Source: Apoderus coryli
Lineage: Eukaryota > Arthropoda > Insecta > Coleoptera > Attelabidae
Assembly (NCBI GenBank): GCA_911728435.2
Contig: OU452211.1
Span: 9,344,428 to 9,408,427 of the forward strand
DNA: 64,000 bases
Direction of reading: 5' to 3'
In this document: in pieces, positions 11,306-23,469 of the stretch
Layout: each line of letters opens with the position of its first letter
How positions within the stretch are numbered: position 1 is the first letter of the stretch
Translations under genes and position numbers: made by a program
The notes under the pieces: model-generated
Seen by the model: only the letters and a program-made list of their open reading frames with translations
What the model was told of the DNA's origin: nothing
The model's database searches: none

Positions 11306-13316
11306 TTTAAGGTATATGCTTTCATATTAAAATAATTTTAGCACTAAAAGTCGACTGTGTTTTTTTAATTCCAAAACGGTACTTACTTTAAAACCAGGCC
11401 TGTAGTATAACTTTCTCAAAAACATTACAGCCTCCTTTGAGATGGAATATCAGTAATTTCAATTTGTATTTTTTACACAAAACTAATCTAAAACGGCGAG
11501 TATCTATTCTGTAATGCATAAGTGAAAATGTAATCATGTTTATAGCTCATACCTGGTATATACAAACGTTATTATATGCAAACAAGCTGATATTCACAGC
11601 ACATAAATCTGGAGTATGTCATGAATAAAAGATTCAGCAGTTTTTCATTTATGATTTTCGCTTATTTTGTTTTTAGTTGGTTATGTTGTCTTTTTTTCTG
11701 TTATTTTTTCTTTATAAGAAGTATTTCTAGTAAAGTTGGAGATTGATATTATGTTGTTTACATGTCATATAGTCAAATTTGAAAGTTAAATTCAGAATTT
11801 CTTAATCAAGTTTATGGCGAAAATTTAGTTTTGCAAATAACACCAGATTGGGTTGGGTGGGTTCTCGAAAGCAGATCTTTACTTCAGATTATGATAAAAC
11901 CTTCATTTATAGAGCCCCATATAAAAAAGTCCAATCCATTTGACTCTAAAATGTCTATTTTAAGAAATTTATAGCCTCTGTACCTATAATTTGTTGCCTA
12001 ATCTCTAACGGTACCTTTTACAAACAATTTATCTTGCACTGCCTGCATCAATCACCTACAAGTACTCCCATTTAATTTTTTTGGTAAAAAAATACCTAAG
12101 GTCAATTTAAGCAATCTCCAACAAATTCACTCAAATACGATTTACACATTCTTGCACATACCAGTATGGAATTTCTACATGCACTAGATTAGTGCAATTG
12201 TAAGAGGAAACAACAGTATTTGATCTTTTAAAATCAGGACTTCGAGTACTTAAAATGGCCTTTCGTAAACATGATCTAATATTACCTCTTGCAGACGTAC
12301 AATCCCTTGTTGTTGGCGACCTTCCTAACATTTGTCTCGTATAAATAGATTTCCCACCACACAAACATTCAATTATATGATAACAAGCAACCAATAAACT
12401 CACTTGCAGTCCTCGAGGCAATAGTTCAACCCAAATTGAGATCGAATCGAATATATCGATGCATTTCTTGTATCTCTATTAATAAAAGAAAGTTGACATT
12501 TTGACCATCCGCGTCAAATTAAATGTACCCGTTAGGTCTGCAGTTTTGTTTACAAAAACATGCGTCACTACTGGAACTACCCCTCAAATAAAATGGGTTC
12601 CGCCAATTTACCAGATAGGCAACGAGATGTTATGTAAATTTTAATAAATTCGTGAACATTTTTAAACGTTTGTTTTTCTACAAGTTATGCTAAATTTCCA
12701 GTTATTTTTCAAAATATTTATACGGTAGGCCTTTGACAAACAGAAAATAGGACATTTCAGCTGGACAGGGCTAACAGTTTAATCATCCCGTGTATATTTA
12801 AACATAAAAGATGCTAGATTGACTGAGTGAAAACGTTGGAAAAGCAAAAAATACAAATGTTATCTTATCACATTCTTTTTTTCCGTCTCATCGTATGCTT
12901 TTCAGGAAAATAAATTCCATTTAAATTACACTTCTTGCACGTGTGTACGGGAGGTGTTAAATAAATCCATTGCACACACAAACACCTTACTTAGACATGG
13001 TAAATGACGACGAGAGTAAAAGAAAACCGTTCTTTGTTCTGGAGATCTAAATCATTATACGCTTTAGCGAGCGAGTAGATAGAAAAATAGTAAGTAATAG
13101 GTCAGAGAATCGTGCTCAAGTAAAGTGTTAAAATACGAAAGAACTGTGTGGACTTCGTGTTGGAATACTCACGAATAATAGATTTTATATAAATCACCGG
13201 TGTTTTTAGGATTGTTCAATTAGTCCTGGGTATTCTACTCTATTTTTATTACGCATCATTATTTACTAGACACGTGATAAATAAGGTGTCAGATGTATCC
13301 GGTTCCACCACATGGT
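11306..13316. other. unassigned sequence
   Basis: A 96-codon minus frame at 12131..12421 contains CLCGGKSIYTRQMLGRSPTT but matches no family I know. The rest is A/T-rich with no repeat structure noticed. Confidence 0.35.
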
Positions 13317-13575
13317 TTAATTTTTTATTGTTGATTGAAGAAAAACATTTATAGAGATAGTGGGGCAACAATTAGAAATTAATCCGGAATGTTGGCAATG
13401 AAGATAATTCTCAACAAATACTAGCCAAAAATTAATGGCCGTTATTTTTCTTTTCTTTGGAGTTGGTTCACTTGGTCCAATCCATTGTTTTGACGGAGAG
13501 TAACGGCGAACCCAAGTTTCATCCACAGTAGAGTGCCAAATTTGGGGTTGATAAAAAGTTTTCCGGTACAATTTT
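13317..13575 (-). pseudogene. mariner transposase fragment
   Basis: The minus strand reads STVDETWVRRYSPSKQWIG followed by PSEPTPKKRK. This is the conserved block around the first catalytic aspartate (VDETW) and the downstream SKQW-G-PKK signature of mariner transposases. After this the similarity fades. Both the N-terminal half and the second and third aspartates are missing. Confidence 0.8.
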
Positions 13576-13712
13576 GAATTGAGCGAGTCACCAACCTAGT
13601 ATAGAGCTTATCTATACACGCAAAAAAAATATTGCATCCACGATCAGTAGATATTCTAATAGTCTTAGCTTTGTAATTTCAGCAATTTTGAGGCCAACAG
13701 AGTATCCGGAAC

Positions 13713-14155
13713 ATGGTGCTCCGCTATAGAGTTGCCAGGAAAACTTGCAGGAAAAAATCTAGCGGTTTGGATGGTATTCCGGGTAATGTAGTTCTGGCCG
13801 TTGTTGATATCATTGCAGGGCCGTTGTCCCTGATAGTTAACAGAAGCTTTGAGGAGGGTGTTTTTCCGGAACGTTTAAAAAAATCAAAAATTATTCCCAT
13901 ATATAAAAATAAAGGAGATCCTAGGGATATAAATAATTACAGAACTTTGGCATTACAAAACCAGTTCAGTAAAATCTTTGAATCTTTATTTAACAATAGA
14001 CTTAATGATTATCTGGAAAAACATAAACTGCTTGCTCACAGCCAAAATGGATTTAGAAGCAATCGGTCAACAGAGACAACTCTGAGGAGTCAGGCTTTTG
14101 GTCACTTGTTTCATGCCCTTAATAATAGGCAAATGGTGGCTGGTATTTTCTTAGT
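13713..14155 (+). pseudogene. LINE reverse transcriptase fragment
   Basis: From an ATG at 13713 the frame carries early RT motifs of a non-LTR retrotransposon: KKSSGLDGIP at residues 14-23, KIIPIYKNKGDPRDINNYR at 59-77 and HSQNGFRSNRST at 109-120. It breaks at about residue 146, just after VAGIF, where the catalytic motif A aspartate should follow. The remaining frame to 14333 (206 codons) is unrelated sequence. The YADD box, endonuclease and 3' end are missing. The ATG is probably fortuitous; the fragment is truncated on both sides. Confidence 0.85.
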
Positions 14156-14339
14156 AAGTAGCAATTCAATTCCACTACTTTCATACAAAGGTGAAACGAA
14201 ACTGTTTACAAGCCAGTCATTCGAAAAAAAGTTTCACGCTACAGTTGACGATCATCGCTTATCTGTTTCGTACACGTCCATAGCTGAAAATTCAGGGCAC
14301 ACGAATTTTTTTTTCCAAATTATAGATTTTTAGCTTTAT

Positions 14340-15503
14340 TGAAATCCAATCTTTGATCGCTTGCTCCCTAGAATAGTTATTGTAGACTTTATAAAGTACT
14401 TTTATAACGGCAATCCTTGTGCGACGACAAATTGAATTTTCTTCATGTTCTCGTAGTGTGAGGAAGAGAGGCTCAGCTTATCTGTTTAGCATCATTTTCA
14501 CGTCCATATAGAGTAGAGAGGTGAAATATTATGCATAAATATACATAAAGCTACTGTTGAGCACTTGAAACACGTTTGTGCATGGATGCCAGGAATAAAT
14601 AATTGTTGTAAAAGGACACACAAGTATGTAAGCACACTGTGTGTGAATGGGCGTCTAGAAAAGAATACTAATGATAAAGATACAAAAAAAAAGAAGAGTA
14701 AATAATATATTACAAGAAACATTGTATACGAGGCATACTATAAATGAGAAAATATGGTTACCTAGCGTATTGATATAAGTATGTCAAATCTAACATCAGC
14801 TGAAACTTTCGATATTCAGTCTGAACAAAAAACTGGAAATGCCACCCATAAGGACACTAGTAAAACTAAAACTTCTACAATTTCTTCCAATACACAAAAG
14901 GAGAGAATATACTTGTGAAATCAAAATCATTATCCTTTTTCTTTTTTTTGTTTTCTGCTTCCAAAATAATCTTAAAATCACTACGGGATCTACTTATATT
15001 GTTCCCAAAGAATATTTAAATTTTTGAATGTTTTCTTTAGTTAAATTTGTCAATAATTTATAGGCATAGTGGATTTCTTGTATAATCTTGAATTGAGTTC
15101 CCAATTAGAGCTTATTGTAAATTCAAAATAATATATACGACTTTTGCAACAATGTTTTTGAATTATTAAAAGAAATAATAAGACTTTTCATAATAAAAAT
15201 AACAATTAAAAAACCCATAAAGCCGTGTTTTGCGAGTTTTCCCAATATTCCTCCTTCTCTCAATGGAGAATCTCTTAACTCAACGGCAAAAAGGCCAAAG
15301 TTGATAATAAATGGGCCTGGACTTTTTGAAATACCTCGTATCATTAATCAAATAAAACCGAGCACAAGAAAAATATTCTGCGGTTGCTTGAAATTAGCTC
15401 ACGATGTTTTTTCTTCAACTAATAAGAACGCGTAACTGGATACTTTTATTGTGGGCAAAAGAACAGCTTGGGTTTGGCCAAAGAAATCGACACCGATTTT
15501 TGT
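14340..15503. other. unassigned sequence
   Basis: Overlapping short frames on both strands near 14498-15344 show no recognisable domain. No element ends identified. Confidence 0.35.
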
Positions 15504-16424
15504 TTGGATAATCGTATCAATTTACAACATCAATATAATATTGACACGATATTTGATCGTTGCAAAATGTTTTATTAACTTTCGCAAAATCAAGAACACG
15601 ACGACACATTATTATGTTTGACGAGTGTTAATATTTCTCCTTAAAAACATACAGCGTGTGTGACAACAAAGGCGTATCTCGCACTACACTCATCTGAAAA
15701 TGAAGCCTGGAAAATTTTCAGGTTGACGTTTAACATGGGATATCCTTGAAACTGCCAGGGTGACAATATTAATCAATCTCGCCGAGTAGTTTGTATGCAA
15801 CAGCTGTTTGAAGTGGACAAGTGAAATGGGAACAGAACAATTGGCGATGCCTCGAATTCAATTGTAGTGGTATGAGTCCAAAAATGACCGAGCATGCGTG
15901 TTCCATGATGCCCGTGCAGGACTCTCAAATGCGTTCCCTACGGAGGAAAACTGCCGGCCCCATGAGTACCACGTTTACTGTGTGTTTGGCCTTCCTGTGA
16001 AAGTGCAGGAACCACCAGCAGTTGAAGCAATTGACTTTTCTAGTCCAAAAGCCTCGAAGAGGCAAAAACGGGAAAAGGTTCAAACGACTGCTCTTTGGGA
16101 TTCACAAGGTGTGATCAATACTGACTATTTGACGAACAGAACAAGATCACGGAGCATAGTGATCTAGAAATTTCGAAAACGACCCAGTCGGAAAAAATGC
16201 TCTTTCACCAAGTTTCAGCACATTCATTTTGAATCGCCACGGCTAAGTTGGCTAAATGGGACTACGAGGTACTGCCGCATGCCAGACCTAGCCCCGTATA
16301 ATTTTTTTCCAAATATGAAAATTTGGATCGGGGTTAAGCGTTTCACGTCGCCTGAAAAAATCATAGCGGCCACGGATAAGGAGGCAGGCTTCCCAACATA
16401 AATGTCTTCTGATGCCTTGAAACG
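15504..16424 (+). pseudogene. mariner remnant, tandem unit A
   Basis: First of two directly repeated units of about 921 bp. It begins TTGGATAATCGTATCAATTT and ends inside the transposase C-terminus near GATGCCTTGAAACG. Broken frames show the mariner SK-KQKR region around 16050, LWDSQGVINTDY at about 16100 and PDLAPYN near 16297. In the last, the third catalytic position reads Asn instead of Asp. Two stops and several shifts make it dead. The 5' part of the unit (15504-15690) has no coding match and may be noncoding element sequence or flanking DNA trapped in the duplication. Confidence 0.8.
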
Positions 16425-17345
16425 TTGGATAATCGTATCAATTTACAACATCAATATAATATTGAGACGATATTTGATCGTTGCAAAATGTTTTATTAAC
16501 TTTCGCAAAATCAAAAACACGACGACACATTATGTTTGACGAGTGTTAATATTTCTCCTTAAAAACATACAGCGTGTGTAACATCAAAGGCGTATCTCGC
16601 ACCACACCCAGTTGAAAATGAAGCCTGGAAAATTTTCAGGTTGACGTTTACCATAGGACATCCTTGAAAATGCCACGTTCATAATATCAATCAATCCCGC
16701 CGAGAAGTTTGTATGCAACAGCTGTTGGAAGTGGACAAGTCAAATGGAAACAGAACAATTGGAGATGCCTCGAATTCAATTGTATGAGTTCAAAAATGAC
16801 TGAACATCCGTGTTTCATGACGCTCGTTCAGAACGCTCAAATGCGGTCACTACGGAAGGAAACTGCCGGCTCCATGAGTACCACGCTTGCTGCAAAGAAG
16901 AGTTTGGTCCTTCCTGTGGAACCACTACTAAACAGCAGTCGAAGCAATGGACTTTTCTCGAAAAGCTCCGAAGAAGGCAAAAACGGGAAAAGGTTATAAC
17001 AACTACCCTTTGGAATTGACAAGGTGTGATCAAATACTGACTATTTGGCGAACAAGATCACGGGAAAACGACCCAGTCGGAAAAAATGCTCTTTCACCAA
17101 GTTTCAGCTCATTCATTTTGAATCGCCACGGCTCAGTTGGCTAAATGGGACTACGAGGTACTGCCGCATGCCAGATCTAGCCCCGTATGATTTTTCTCGA
17201 AATATGAAAATTTGGATTGCGGTTAAGCGGTTCACGTCGACTGGAGAAATCATAGCGGCCACGGATAAGGAGGCAGGCCTCCCAACATATATTCTTCTGA
17301 TGGCTTGAAACGTTGGAGACAGTGTATCGCATTAAATACGGGACT
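16425..17345 (+). pseudogene. mariner remnant, tandem unit B
   Basis: Second unit of the tandem pair, starting with the same TTGGATAATCGTATCAATTT at 16425. It reads KQQSKQWTF around 16930, PDLAPYDF around 17180 (third aspartate kept) and VKRFTSTGEIIAATDKEAG around 17225-17280, all mariner signatures. It continues past the unit boundary into RWRQCIALN and a C-terminal stop near 17345. This suggests the original element ended here and that unit A arose by duplication of an internal part. Frameshifts separate the motifs. Confidence 0.8.
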
Positions 17346-17499
17346 ATGTTGAAAAATACAAGAATAGAACTAATGAAAAAAAAGACTATTATTTTTTGTA
17401 GTCTAGAATAGTATTTTGGAGGTTCAAGTGCCGGAATGTATGGAAGCAGATTCAAGACCAACATTTCACAATGCCTGGGTTCCGAAAATCCATTAAAAC

Positions 17500-17745
17500 C
17501 CTTCTCTGCGGCCATAAAAACCCTAAACCCATCGAGGTCCCCATCAAGAACAGTGTGGGATTGTCAAAACAGTCTCTCAAATATCGGGAAAAACAATAAT
17601 CTGACTCTGGTCTGGACCCATAGCAACATTGGTTTAAAGGGGGCTTAAATGGCCGATTCTGGCAAGAGAATTTATCGGACCAGAACCTGTTATTGGCATA
17701 GCGTTCAGCAATGTGTATTCTGTCTAAAATATGAAAGTAAATCGG
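17500..17745 (+). pseudogene. LINE RNase H domain fragment
   Basis: The frame reads SRTVWDCQNSLSNIGKNNN and LTLVWTHSNIGLKG, resembling the core of the RNase H domain in some non-LTR elements (LVWVPGH-type block; the His is altered here). After a stop at 17646-17648 another frame continues AREFIGPEPVIGIAF, the expected next block. No RT sequence is adjacent, so it is an isolated 3' piece. Confidence 0.65.
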
Positions 17746-17769
17746 AAATAGTAATTTCAATAAAGACAT

Positions 17770-18689
17770 ATTTACCTTGAATAAAAAATCCTGTAATGTA
17801 ATTTGTTATAATACTCGTTCACGTGTGTTTAACGTTGCATTTTTTGCATGGTCACTGCAATGTGCGTTAATTAAATGATAAATAATACCTTTTATCTATA
17901 CATATTGTATTTACGCATACCTAATTTGCCCCACAATAATTAATAAATAATCTGTTAAAGCCATGTATAGTCATTGATTATTTATAACACATTAATATTA
18001 TGGGTATCATGTTGGTAGTTTGTTTTGGTGGAAATCTGTGTGATGAAAATATTTTAATCAAATTATGCAATGGATTGTTGTAAAATTAATATTCCATTTG
18101 GTTATAATATAATATGATTATACAATATTATACATTATATAATTATAATGTAGTCGATTATTTTGTTGGGTGAGAATCATCCTCCAGGCACAATCGGCAT
18201 CCGTCGATTTTTTTTCACCATGAAAGAACCAAATCTTTATTCTACAGTTTACAACCATGGCAAATTCTTTAGGTTACAACTATAAATGGATTTAATTATG
18301 AAAACAAAGCACTATCTTGTGGTAATCCGCAACTGAAGAGACGAATCGAAGTCGAAACAGTAGAATTATCTGACTTCTTTTGCTCTTTTATGAGTCTCAA
18401 GCACGCGAAGAATATGGAATGGAAATTTTGAATGTTAAACTTTACTGTCATTAAAAATCAAATGCCTCTTGAACCTTCAAAATGATGGCGTTCTGAATTT
18501 CTAGCGTTGTATATTATGTGGATGGAAAATCCCAAATCAATTTTTGGAATATCTAAAAACTGCACATTAATAATTACGTACATATAGAATTTTCACCGAA
18601 TTATTCTACAAGACGAGTGGCAGCACCCCTTGGCTCGGTTCTGTTCGCATGATATTACCCTTGCAAGAATAACGAATACTTTGACTTAT
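17770..18689. other. unassigned A/T-rich sequence
   Basis: Contains runs such as ATTATACATTATATAATTAT near 18126-18145. No gene or element ends recognised. Confidence 0.4.
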
Positions 18690-19095
18690 TTTTAACATCG
18701 TCATTCTACACAATCTGAACCTGAATGAATCATCTTCAGCTTCAACCAGAAAAACTATGAGCACATTTTTGCAATACATAAAGGAAGGAAAACTGCCAGC
18801 CCACGTTTTCTGCAGAGCAGTGTTTTGCCCTCTCTGTGGAAGTGGGACTTCTTCAAGGGCTACGTAACTGTGTAAGAAACATAGAACAGCCGTCGAATTA
18901 ATAAAAAATTTTTCTTTGAAAAAGCTCCGAAGAAGGCGGAGAAGGTTATAATGACCACGGTTGATTGATGTTGACAAGATGTGACCACACTGATTATTTG
19001 GTGAAATAACAAGATCACGGAGCAGTGATTTAGAAACTTAGAAGAAAAAACAGCTCCGTCGGAAAAAATGCTCTTCACCACGCTGTAGTACTCCA
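18690..19095 (+). pseudogene. mariner remnant, third copy of the 15.5-17.3 kb family
   Basis: Nucleotide similarity to 16800..17090 is visible in order: AAGGAAAACTGCCAGC, then CTCTCTGTGGAAGTGGGACT, AAAGCTCCGAAGAAGGCGG, AACAAGATCACGG and CGGAAAAAATGCTC. It is more eroded than units A and B. No intact frame remains; the minus-strand open frame 18606..18977 is antisense to it. Confidence 0.65.
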
Positions 19096-20300
19096 AAAAA
19101 AAAATCCCGAATCAATTCCTAATATTTTTGAAATTCTGCATTTAGATGACCCGTTCGCGAGATACTAGGTCCACCGCAGCTGATGCCTAACGAAGTTCAG
19201 TCGTTTAAAAAGTTTTACAAGTACATGAAACCATGCATTAATCGATGATATTAACTGTTGAAAAATATGTATTGATGTATGATGACGAAAAACAAATTGA
19301 GAAAATCGAATTTTTCGCGCCACAACAAAACCAAACCTTTAAAGTGTCTGAGTATGCAAATACCCACTGAACGTTATTTGTTTGCCAATTATTATATGCT
19401 AAAACCTTTAAAATGGCACAAAATCCTTCACTGTTTTTTTTTTTATCCTACTGACCAGTAAATTACCGATTCTAACTAACTGGGCATCGTGTTATAAAAC
19501 CGCATTTCGAACATCTATGTACTATATGCTTCTAAAGCTTGGGTATATGTATATGCAAATCGGCCATTTTAACTTCCAAATGGCCTTTAAATCGTAATGG
19601 GCTTTTTCTGTACCTACCCTCTATAGGTATACCCTTGCGGATATTATGAAAATACATTAGAAATATGACAACGTTGTTAACTGTATACATTATTTTATTA
19701 TTCTCACAATTAAATCAACTTTGCATTGTAAAAGTAAGTTGATGAATATCGATATTGGCAACGTTGCTTCTCCACAGATGAATGCAGGGTCAGCAAGCCG
19801 TTTTATGTCTTCTTATATACCAAGGAGGTCAACAACATTAATGTTGCATAGTTGGCATGGAAGTTAATGACGGTTTGAGTTGTAATTTACTATATAGGAT
19901 GATACGCCTCTTTCAAAACTATTAGGAATTATAACACACCTTTATATTACGATTTTCTGTACCTAATAATGTGACCTACAGTGTCGAATTGGGCATGCGA
20001 GAGTGGTTTTCCCCCGCCGGAAACTTTCTCATTTTTGGAAACAGACAGCATTGGCGCGAAACACTGCAACTAGGCCGATTTTATTGATCTTGTGCCTATT
20101 TCCAAGTAGTCTTCAGCAATGAAGCGTTTTCTGCTTATTCTAAGCAATTTCTGGGTTAGAATACTTGAAAGTTTTCGGAAATCCAAGGGCCCTTTCTAGT
20201 TCGCACCAAGCTGCACACGCTCAATGTATGACTGTGTTACTGTGCTCGATGGTCTACCAGAAAGGTTGTCACTCTCGAAATATGTGCGGCTATTTACATA
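19096..20300. other. unassigned sequence
   Basis: Nothing recognised; a 60-codon frame at 19279..19461 is Lys-rich and unassigned. Confidence 0.35.
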
Positions 20301-20910
20301 GAGTGTTCCAAAATTAACGCAAGATTTGAATTTGCCGCCATTTATACAGTAAAGTGTTGGAAACCTTAAAAACAAAACAAATCGACAGCTGAAAGTTTAG
20401 TAGTTTAGTAAAAATGGAGCGTTACACGATAGAACAACGTGTTTTCATTATTGAACAATATTTCAAAAATAATGAAAATTTCATACAAAATATGGTTGGA
20501 ATAGTGTTCTAACTTCGTCAACTGTGAAGAGATTCATTGAAAAATTCTGAGAGACAGGATCCGTTGGAGACACCAAACACACTGGTCGTTCAAAAATAAG
20601 CCGTTCAAATGTCAATATCGAAGCAGTGCGTGAGAGTGTCAGTGACAGTCCAGGAATCTCAATTCGGCGTCGTGGACAAGAATTGCAAATTGCAAGAAGC
20701 TCTCTTCAGCGTAGACTCACTAAAGATCTGTGTCTCCATGCTTACAAAATTTAATTAACACAACAACTGAAGCCTGATGACCATGCACAGCGAAGAGACT
20801 TTGCAGAATGGATTATTTAGCATCATGCTGATGTTGATTTTTCGAGAAAAATCATCCTAAGCGACGAAGCAAATTTTCAACTTGTTTTATTGAAAGCAAA
20901 ACTTAATGCG
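20301..20910 (+). pseudogene. mariner-like element 5' half
   Basis: After TA at 20299-20300 the element begins GAGTGTTCCAAAATTAACGC, a typical mariner-like terminus. The transposase starts at ATG 20414 (MERYTIEQRVFIIEQYFKNN). It shows two helix-turn-helix regions, with VKRFIEKF and ETGSVGDTKHTGRS then SPGISIRRRGQEL. It then reaches IILSDEANFQL near 20850-20885, which includes the first catalytic aspartate. A small deletion and several stops break it, and the second and third aspartate blocks are missing. It is unlike the neighbouring intact DD41D element at the nucleotide level. Confidence 0.85.
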
Positions 20911-21720
20911 ACTTCGTTGGTCAGATCCCCCGTCATTTTTAAAGATATAACTTGCTGTAAACGACTATCAATTAACAAGTCCCGATAATAATTGGGGTAG
21001 CAGGAGAGTTTTCGAGGAATCACTGATTATGCTCCTACCCTACAGACGTTCCAGCTCGAAGTTATGAACGCAAGGTTATATATTTATGGGAAAGGCGATT
21101 CGTCTGTACTCATAAACAGATATAATAAGCAGCTAGATCACTCGGTGACCTGTTTTTCTTGACTCTTCTGTGACGTTAGTGCTTAATTCTCAGAATTTTC
21201 AGGATCAGGAAATGAGACCAAAAAACTTTAAATGAATATTTTGATAAATAGAAATAAACAAAAAATGGTAAAGTTACGAAGTTACACACTAAGAGACGTC
21301 TATTAGCGATCAGAACACGAACCCAAAAGCACTTATTTCTTCTACTTCATCGATTTCTTGCTGTTATTTTTAAACAACAACCGGTTGTTATATACCCAAC
21401 TATTCTTTACGTTTTTAACCATCGATGGCGACCACAAAACTTGTTAGGAAACAAGAAACAAACACAAAAAAAAAAAATCGAACGCACAGCCAACAACTGG
21501 TTCTCTCTGACAGTGTTGCCAAATGGGATGGTTTCGGGGTCGGTAGTGTGTATATACAATACGTTAAAGTGCACCTGTTGCTCCGGTTTAACATGGTAAT
21601 CAAAATTATACACTAGAACATGTGAATTTTTCCTGTTTTATTATGGGAATTGTCGTAAACATTCGTTTTGGTGTACAAATGCAATGCATAACGGATATTT
21701 AATCCTATGTTAGCGGTTTA
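20911..21720. other. unassigned sequence
   Basis: No continuation of the upstream transposase. Overlapping frames at 21407-21616 on both strands have no recognisable product. Confidence 0.35.
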
Positions 21721-21722
21721 TA

Positions 21723-22062
21723 CAGGGTGGTCCAACGAAAAGTTTGCACCTAGCTTTTCTCTTTTTTTTGTAGTCGAATGCGAAAATGCTCGGACACGTC
21801 GATTTTGCTTTTGAGGGGGACACATTTTAAACATATTTTTCGATTTGCGCCTTTAACCCCCTAGCGGGGGTGAGTAACAACCCTAAAATTTTAAATGGAA
21901 AGAGGGGTCTAATGACATATCATTTGAAAGGACACAAAATTGTCTTTCTAATGATACCCTATTTGTCGAATTTTACTAAAACAGTTAATACGAAAACGAC
22001 TTTAAAGACATTAAGCCGATAATTTTGGTATTAATGAGAAATACAAATAAGTTTTAATTATT
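21723..22062 (+). repeat. left terminal inverted repeat of DD41D element
   Basis: 340 bp, reverse-complementary to 23470..23809. It contains a CCCCCTAGCGGGGG palindrome-like core near 21859-21872 and the probable transposase binding sites. Confidence 0.95.
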
Positions 22063-22291
22063 ACGACTGAAAACAACTACAATCATTTCTAAATTATTTA
22101 CTTTGAAGAAAAACGGGATTTCAAAAACACTATCTTATTTATCAGAACTAAATTCCTCACTAATCGTTTGCGTTTTTTGTTGAAATAAAAACTGCAGATA
22201 CGTGTAGGAAAAGAATTTACACCGTTTATTTTAGTCTTTTCATTGATTCAGTTTGGTTGCTTCTCAAGTTATTTTACTTTTACCGTACAAA

Positions 22292-23365
22292 ATGATTTAT
22301 TCCATTCTAGAACGAGTTGAAATTGTTAAACTTTATTTTCAAAATAATAGTAGTGCTAGACTTACGGCTCGCTTATTTAATGAGAGACATCCCGATAAAA
22401 ATGTGAATGATGTGTACGTTGGCAAGTTAGTTAAAAAGTTTGTAGATACCGGATCTGTCTGTAATGTAAAACACCAGCCGCAGAAACCGATCAGAAATGA
22501 AGCTGTGGAAGTCGCTGTTTTAGGGCATGTTGAAATGGATCATAGTCAAAGTACCCGTCAACTAGCTGAAGCCTCAGGTGTCTCCCGTTCGTCCATAATA
22601 CGAATTTTAAAAGCGTACAAATTTCATCCGTACAAAATCAAATTAGTACAGGAACTAAATGAGGATGATCCTGATAGAAGGCTGCAATTTTGTGAAGCAA
22701 TGAGCCAGCGTTTAATTGAAGATCCGCAATTATTATTTAACATTTGTTTTTCCGACGAATGCACATTTTATTTGAATGGAGCTGTAAATAGGCACAATTG
22801 CCGTTACTGGGATGACAGTAACCCACATTTATTCCGTGAGGTTCATACCCAGTATCCTCAAAAAATAAACGTCTGGTGTGGCATATTAGGAAATCATATT
22901 ATAGGACCACTTTTTATTCCTGGAAATTTAACTGGTGAAGTGTACCTAAACATGCTTGAAGACACAATTGATCCTTTAATAACACAAATAATAGAAGATG
23001 ACCAAAATCATACTGCTGTTCGGCTTTATTTCCAGCAAGATGGAGCACCTCCGCACTATGTGGCTCCTGTAAGACAGTTCTTAGATGACCGGTTCCCTGG
23101 ACGGTGGATTGGAAGGAGGGGCCCAATTGAATGGCCTGCCAGGTCACCGGATTTATCGCCTTTAGACTTTTTTCTTTGGGGGCACTTAAAAAATAAATGT
23201 TTTGCCACGAAGCCCGAGTCCATAGAAGATCTTCGCCAACGCATTACAGAAGAGTGCAGAAACATAACACCTGATATGCTACAAAATGTTAGAAATAGAT
23301 TTGAACAAAATCTGTATTATTGTATGGAATCAAATGGGTCACATTTTCAACATTTGTTAATGTAA
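22292..23365 (+). CDS. mariner-type transposase, DD41D
   Basis: Predicted to cut out and reinsert the surrounding element in the nucleus. The protein is 357 aa from ATG 22292, preceded by ACAAA; the frame stays open upstream to 22253 but without an earlier ATG. Residues 1-55 form a first DNA-binding region. A basic linker with QPQKPIR lies near 62-68. A second helix-turn-helix, STRQLAEASGVSRSSIIRIL, spans 87-106. The catalytic acids are D155 (CFSDECTF), D250 (YFQQDGAPPH) and D292 (SPDLSPLDFFLWG). There are 41 residues between D250 and D292, which defines the DD41D group to which rosa/Visitor elements belong. There are no stops or shifts and the length is normal for the superfamily. A polyadenylation-like AATAAA lies at 23372-23377. 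Whether it is expressed cannot be seen. Confidence 0.95.
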   Translation: MIYSILERVEIVKLYFQNNSSARLTARLFNERHPDKNVNDVYVGKLVKKFVDTGSVCNVKHQPQKPIRNEAVEVAVLGHVEMDHSQSTRQLAEASGVSRSSIIRILKAYKFHPYKIKLVQELNEDDPDRRLQFCEAMSQRLIEDPQLLFNICFSDECTFYLNGAVNRHNCRYWDDSNPHLFREVHTQYPQKINVWCGILGNHIIGPLFIPGNLTGEVYLNMLEDTIDPLITQIIEDDQNHTAVRLYFQQDGAPPHYVAPVRQFLDDRFPGRWIGRRGPIEWPARSPDLSPLDFFLWGHLKNKCFATKPESIEDLRQRITEECRNITPDMLQNVRNRFEQNLYYCMESNGSHFQHLLM

Positions 23366-23371
23366 CGTTTT

Positions 23372-23377
23372 AATAAA
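23372..23377 (+). promoter_or_regulatory. candidate polyadenylation signal
   Basis: AATAAA seven bases after the transposase stop codon. In A/T-rich DNA it could be chance, but it is well placed. Confidence 0.4.
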
Positions 23378-23469
23378 TCAATTTAACAGCTTGTTTACTT
23401 TTTTTACAAAGCAATGTTAAAACTAACAAACATTGGAATGTACTAACGATTGCAGGTGTTTTCACTCGC

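Noticed and set aside
17177..17515. 112-codon minus frame as a gene
   Set aside because: It is antisense to the mariner tandem unit B and adjacent LINE scrap.
18606..18977. 123-codon minus frame as a gene
   Set aside because: It is antisense to the mariner remnant 18690..19095.
22253..22291. Upstream extension of the DD41D transposase frame
   Set aside because: The frame is open but starts at TTG. The first ATG is 22292, which also gives the family-like N-terminus.
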